The notes under the pieces are model-generated. The model had not been told where the DNA came from and did no database searches. It saw only the letters and a program-made list of their open reading frames with translations. This document shows, one piece after another, positions 59,840 through 64,000 of a stretch of 64,000 bases of DNA. The position numbers and the translations under genes are program-made. The number at the start of each line of letters is the position of its first letter. Positions within the stretch are counted from its first letter, which is position 1. Where the stretch lies: assembly GCA_029204225.1 (NCBI GenBank), contig CM055102.1:12317939-12381938 (forward strand), in the 5' to 3' direction. The DNA is from Diphasiastrum complanatum (lineage: Eukaryota > Streptophyta > Lycopodiopsida > Lycopodiales > Lycopodiaceae).

Positions 59840-60658
59840 TTACAGTGCCTTCACCTTTAATAGCTTGTGTGCTATTGTCACCAAGGTGAATGAACTCTTT
59901 TTGTACTTAGCCATTTCAACTTCTCCTTGAGGTTCTACTTCCACTTCAAGTACTATGTCATAAAGATCATGAAGTACAAGCAAAGACTCCATTTGAACTA
60001 TCCAAGTAGCATAATTAGTGGATGTAAGTCTTTCACTAGCTTCAAGCAAAAAACCACCCATTGATGCCATTTTTGAATGTCAAAAAACACTAGAAACTCT
60101 TATGGTTTCTCTACGAGATCTGAACCTAAAGACTTCTAGCAATTTAGAAAGCTTATAGACTCAATCCTATCACTCATGAACCAATCTAGAATGATGGAAA
60201 TTTAGATTCTAGTCTCAAATCTGCAAAATCACTCCTTAATCTATGATTTTTAGCAATCTCTCTCTTCAACCTCACCAAACACTCAAAAAATCAGAGAAGA
60301 TCAATTAGTGCACCTAATTCAAACTTCAATTTTAATTTTTGACTGATTTAATCCAAGAAGTAATCAAGGGATTGGATTTGCTATAGAAAATGCTTGATTT
60401 TGAACTAAAAATCTCTCAAATTGGGTATGTGAGTCAAATTCTACAAATTTTTGAAATTTCTTAGTCAAAACCGGAGATGTACGGCCTCACACATGTGAAA
60501 AGAGTTCCTACAGCCCACAACAAGATCTGGACCAAAAATTTTGAGGATAGCTATCAAATCCAACTCGCTACACAAAATTTGACTAGTTTCCAAAAAACTG
60601 CTAATTTTGGCTTTGATTTGGATTAACCCTATCAATTTCAACAAAACCTCTTGTACTA
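59840..60658 (-). pseudogene. Copia-F gag start and leader
   Basis: The minus frame from 60070 reads MASMGGFLLEASERLTSTNY, then MESLLVLHDLYDIVLEVEVE, the gag N-terminus. It is cut at about 59885 and joined to pol of another copia subfamily. The leader (60110-60658) lies between gag and the primer-binding site. The gag resembles the Copia-A/B gags at 40.9 and 44.6 kb. Confidence 0.75.
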
Positions 60659-60671
60659 GGCTCTGATACCA
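60659..60671 (-). other. Copia-F primer-binding site
   Basis: GGCTCTGATACCA, complement of TGGTATCAGAGCC. Confidence 0.88.
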
Positions 60672-61501
60672 TGTGCAAAAAGTACAAAAAGGACCAAGAG
60701 CGGATCCTAATCTGATCCTCAAGAGGGATTGGTTGTCAGATTACTTGATCTATCAATCTACTTGAGATTAAGATCAATCTAGATAAATTCTAGACACAAA
60801 ATCCTAACAAGAACAATCATTAATTGGAGGTAGGTGTACTTTCTAGTTTCACACGTGTGAAACCCTATCTGAGTACGGAATCCAACCTGAAAATCAAGTA
60901 CACATTGATAGCACCTCAAAACAATCAAAACAAATGTAGACAAATGGAGAGAATCACTCAAAATTGCTTCCAAAACCAAGATTGGTGTCGTACATTGATT
61001 ATGGCCAAATAAGCCTCTATGTATACACTTTTGGAGCTCGAGATACTGATCATGCATCAGATCTCACATGTGTGAGGATTCCTTGTCACCATCATGCAAT
61101 TTGACACTTGGATCAAAACTTCCCTTTTGGGCATTTTTGGTTTATTTTCCTACTATATGAAGATCTTCGTGGAAATCTTCTAGAAGCAAAAACTCGTCTA
61201 CTTCAGCTATTTCCACACGTGTGAGCTGTCCTCTACACATGGGATGTGACACCTATTCAAAATATTTGGCTCATGCAATCATTAGATTGGTGCCATGTGT
61301 CATATCTCTAAAAAACTAGTTTTTGACCATTTTAGCCACTAGAACTTGAATTAAATCATATGTACAACATATATGATTATGGCACATGAAAAGTACACTA
61401 GTTTCACACGTGGGAACAGGCTCCACACCTATCCTATATACAAGATTTTTGGCCTCTACCAAGCTTATTTTTGCATTTTTCACACATAACAAACAAATCA
61501 A
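60672..61501 (-). repeat. Copia-F 5' LTR
   Basis: Begins next to the primer-binding site (TGTGCAAAAAGTAC) and probably ends at AAATCAACA (61501), about 830 bp. It contains several CACACGTGTGAAA-type palindromes (about 60850, 61216, 61401). Its outer end (TGTTGATTTG on the minus strand) differs from the LTR at 56.85 kb, so the two are not a pair. Confidence 0.6.
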
Positions 61502-61517
61502 CAGAAAGATGAAATTA

Positions 61518-62338
61518 TGTTGACGGTATTCCCAACAAAGTGTAAATAAATAAAATCCTCCAATAAAATGTGTTGCGAGGGCATGGCATCCTGCATGTAT
61601 AAGCCCATCACCCTATGAGCATGCAATTGAAGTTGTAAATAAAATAAACTTGACTTGGGCCTTGTAATTAAAATAAAACTAGAGGCCCAATGTCATTTTT
61701 AAACTTAGAGATCACTTTTTAGAGTTGGGTCCAAATTGGGACTCACATGAATCTTGTGATTTCTAATGTACTTTTTGTGGACCCTTGTATCAAGTTGGAT
61801 CCAAGATGAATGGTTAGGATCATTATGAATATTAGTCAATAAGATTGAAGGGCAAGGGCCTTCCCCATTTTATAAAAAGACACCATTTGTACACTATTTC
61901 CATGCTTAATGAGAAGGAAGAAACTCTACCATTTTTGGAAAAGAAGCATCATCATTTGCTATTCACTACTTGCTATTGCTCTTGGTTGTGTTTTCTATTG
62001 CTTTCTATTTCCATGTTTATTGTTTGCCATAGTGAATGTTTTTCCATTAGCAAGCGTAAGGAACATTTGAGCTAACCTCCACCCTCACTCTCTTTCTCTC
62101 TCTTTCTCTTCACTTTTCAATCTCTTCTTCTCCATCCTTTCCCTTCAACCAAAACTATGATGAATGTTAGTGTAGAGGAGTAGAGTTAAAGAGGAGTAGT
62201 ATAGTGGTGAGTAGAGTTAAGGGAGAAAGTAGGAAATTAACTAAAAGTAACATCTATGCATACTTAGGCACCTATCTAGTGATCTAACCTTTGTTGACAG
62301 GCGGAAGGGCTATACTATGAGAGATCTTCGACCCCACA
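61518..62338 (+). repeat. Gypsy 5' LTR
   Basis: TGTTGACGGTATTCCC (61518) to GACCCCACA (62338), about 820 bp, ending one base before a gypsy primer-binding site. A TATA-like TTTTATAAAAAG at 61868 and a CT-rich stretch at 62085-62130 fit an LTR promoter and transcript start region. The left border is inferred. Confidence 0.6.
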
Positions 62339-62339
62339 G

Positions 62340-62356
62340 TGGCGTCGTTGTCGGGG
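62340..62356 (+). other. Gypsy primer-binding site (Athila/Ogre-like type)
   Basis: TGGCGTCGTTGTCGGGG matches the TGGCGCCGTTGCCGGGG class used by many plant Ty3/gypsy elements, with two transitions. Confidence 0.85.
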
Positions 62357-64000
62357 GCAGGTTTCCACTAACTAGTTTAGTTGCATTTTAGCTATTTTCT
62401 TGTTTTTTAGAGTAGTTTAGGTAGATTTTTGGGAGTTTAGAGATAGTTTTCTATATTTTTTTGTGTTTGGACTGTTCACAGCTAGCGGAGGAGGTGTGAG
62501 AGGGTAGAGGAGGCCCTGAACAACCTCTAAGGGCTTGAAATCCAAACCATCATCCAAAAAATTCAAAAAACACACCAATCTACATTTTGGAGGGAAATAG
62601 AGCCAAAAAACTCATCAGATTTTTATATTTCTAGAATCAGTGGGAGTTAACCCTTGCATGACTGGCAGTAGCTCTAAGGTATTGTCCCAGACCTGCATAG
62701 AAGCCTGCGAGAGTTACTTCCAAGCAAATTGTAAAAATTAGAGAAAAATCATAAAAAATTCAAAAAACCCTTGAAAAAATCCAAAAAAATTCAAATCTTC
62801 ATAAGAACTCTCACAAAGCCCTCTGAAATTCCATCTTAGTGAGACCAGGATACAGAGAAGCTTGCGAGAGTTAGTTTGATGATTAAGTGTCTGTGCAAGA
62901 GTTCCCAGTGAAAAAAAAGATGAGAAAGTACCAATGAACCCTCGCAGACAGTGAAATTTTCAGTTCTAGTGGTCAAGAACTCTCGCAGAGGATTTTAAAG
63001 TTCCATCTCAGTGAGACAAGGACACAGAAGAGCTTGCGAGAGTTAGTTTGATTCCAATGAGCAGAAAATTGGATTTAAGTGTTAAAAAATCACTAAAAAG
63101 TGAAGATCTAACAAATCCTTCCAGTAAGAACTCTCGCAGACCCTCTCAATCGATTTAGAATCTCAAATTACATCAGTGATGAAGCCTGCGAGAGTTAGTA
63201 TGAAGATCTGGTGAAGATAAAGCACAAAAAGTGATTTTGAACCCTCGCAAACAATGAAATTTTGACTTCTTGCGAGAGTTAACTCTCGCAGAGAATTCTA
63301 TAGTGAGATCTGACTTAGATCCAGCTATTGTGAAGCTTGCGAGAGCTACTTTCCAGAGATCTGAAAGATATCGAGTTTTTTACCTGCAAAAACAACTAAA
63401 GAACCCTCGCATAGCCAACCCTCGCACAAAATAACCCTCGCATACAGTGAAATTTTCAGTTCCAATGGTCAAGAACTCTCGTAGAGGATTCTGAAATTCC
63501 ATCTCAGTGAGACAAGGACACAGAAGAGCTTGCGAGAGTTAGTTTGATTCTAGTGAGCAGAAAATTGGATTTAAGTGCTACAAAATCACTAAAAAGTGAA
63601 GATCCGGCAAATCCTTCCAGTAAGAACTCTCGTAGACCCTCTCAATTAATTCAGAATGTCAAATTACATCAATGATGAAGCCTGCGAGAGTTAGTATGAA
63701 GATCTAGTGAAGATCAAGCACAAAAAGTGATTTTGAACCCTCGCAAGCAGTGAAATTTTGACTTCTTGCGAGAGTTAACTCTCATAAAGAATTCTATAGT
63801 GAGATTTGACCCAGATCCAGCTACTGTGAAGCTTGAGAGATCTACTTTCTAGATATCTAAAAGATATGAAGTTTTTTACCTGCAAAAACATCTAAAGAAC
63901 CCTCGCACAGCCAACCCTTGCACAAGATAACCCTTGCAGACAGTGAAATTTTTAGTTCCAGTGGTCAAGAACTCTCGCAGAGGATTTTGAAGTTCCATCT
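62357..64000 (+). repeat. Gypsy leader with 496-bp tandem repeats, truncated at window end
   Basis: No gag coding is reached before base 64000. CAGTGAAATTTTCAG recurs at 62949, 63444 and 63941 (spacing 495 and 497), with whole units aligning closely. Each unit carries several TGCGAGAG and CTCTCGCA motifs. A shorter irregular set occupies 62640-62948. Confidence 0.85.

Overview
This window looks like nuclear DNA of a land plant. The evidence is TTTAGGG-type (CCCTAAA) repeats, Ty1/copia and Ty3/gypsy retrotransposons with plant-style primer-binding sites, long CT/GA microsatellites, GT-AG introns, and a short piece of a plant type-B response-regulator receiver. A fern, lycophyte or bryophyte is my guess rather than a seed plant, but that is weak. 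I see no intact host gene, rRNA, tRNA or CRISPR array. Almost everything is repeat or decayed coding sequence.

Layout. 1-6.5 kb: a decayed MULE-like transposase (minus strand) lies head to head with an intron-bearing, stop-riddled gene (plus strand) that appears to encode a ParB-like domain followed by a beta-class N4/N6 DNA methyltransferase. 6.7-7.4 kb: a tandem duplication. 7.4-18 kb: nested copia and gypsy fragments. 18.3-23 kb: low-copy-looking sequence with a receiver-domain fragment (18.7 kb) and local duplications. 23-27 kb: gypsy integrase and copia pieces. 27.09-28.34 kb: a histone-H3-like reading frame with an extra-long tail, broken only by four TAG codons, followed by a 70-bp hairpin satellite (28.5-28.9 kb). 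29-33.4 kb: a decayed minus-strand, apparently intron-bearing pair of coding regions, one of them transposase-like. 34-52.4 kb: a dense copia nest with at least three LTR families (called A, B and D here), punctuated by heptamer arrays that grade into telomere repeats and by GA/CT tracts. 53-56 kb: AT-rich DNA with one 163-codon lysine-rich frame. 56-61.5 kb: a minus-strand copia chimera. 61.5-64 kb: a gypsy LTR, its primer-binding site, and a leader made of about 496-bp repeats full of TGCGAGAG/CTCTCGCA motifs that runs off the end of the window.

The most interesting objects are the ParB-methyltransferase gene paired with a transposase, the long-tailed H3-like gene with its flanking hairpin satellite, and the telomere-derived heptamer arrays. 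All assignments come from reading motifs by eye. No database search was run.
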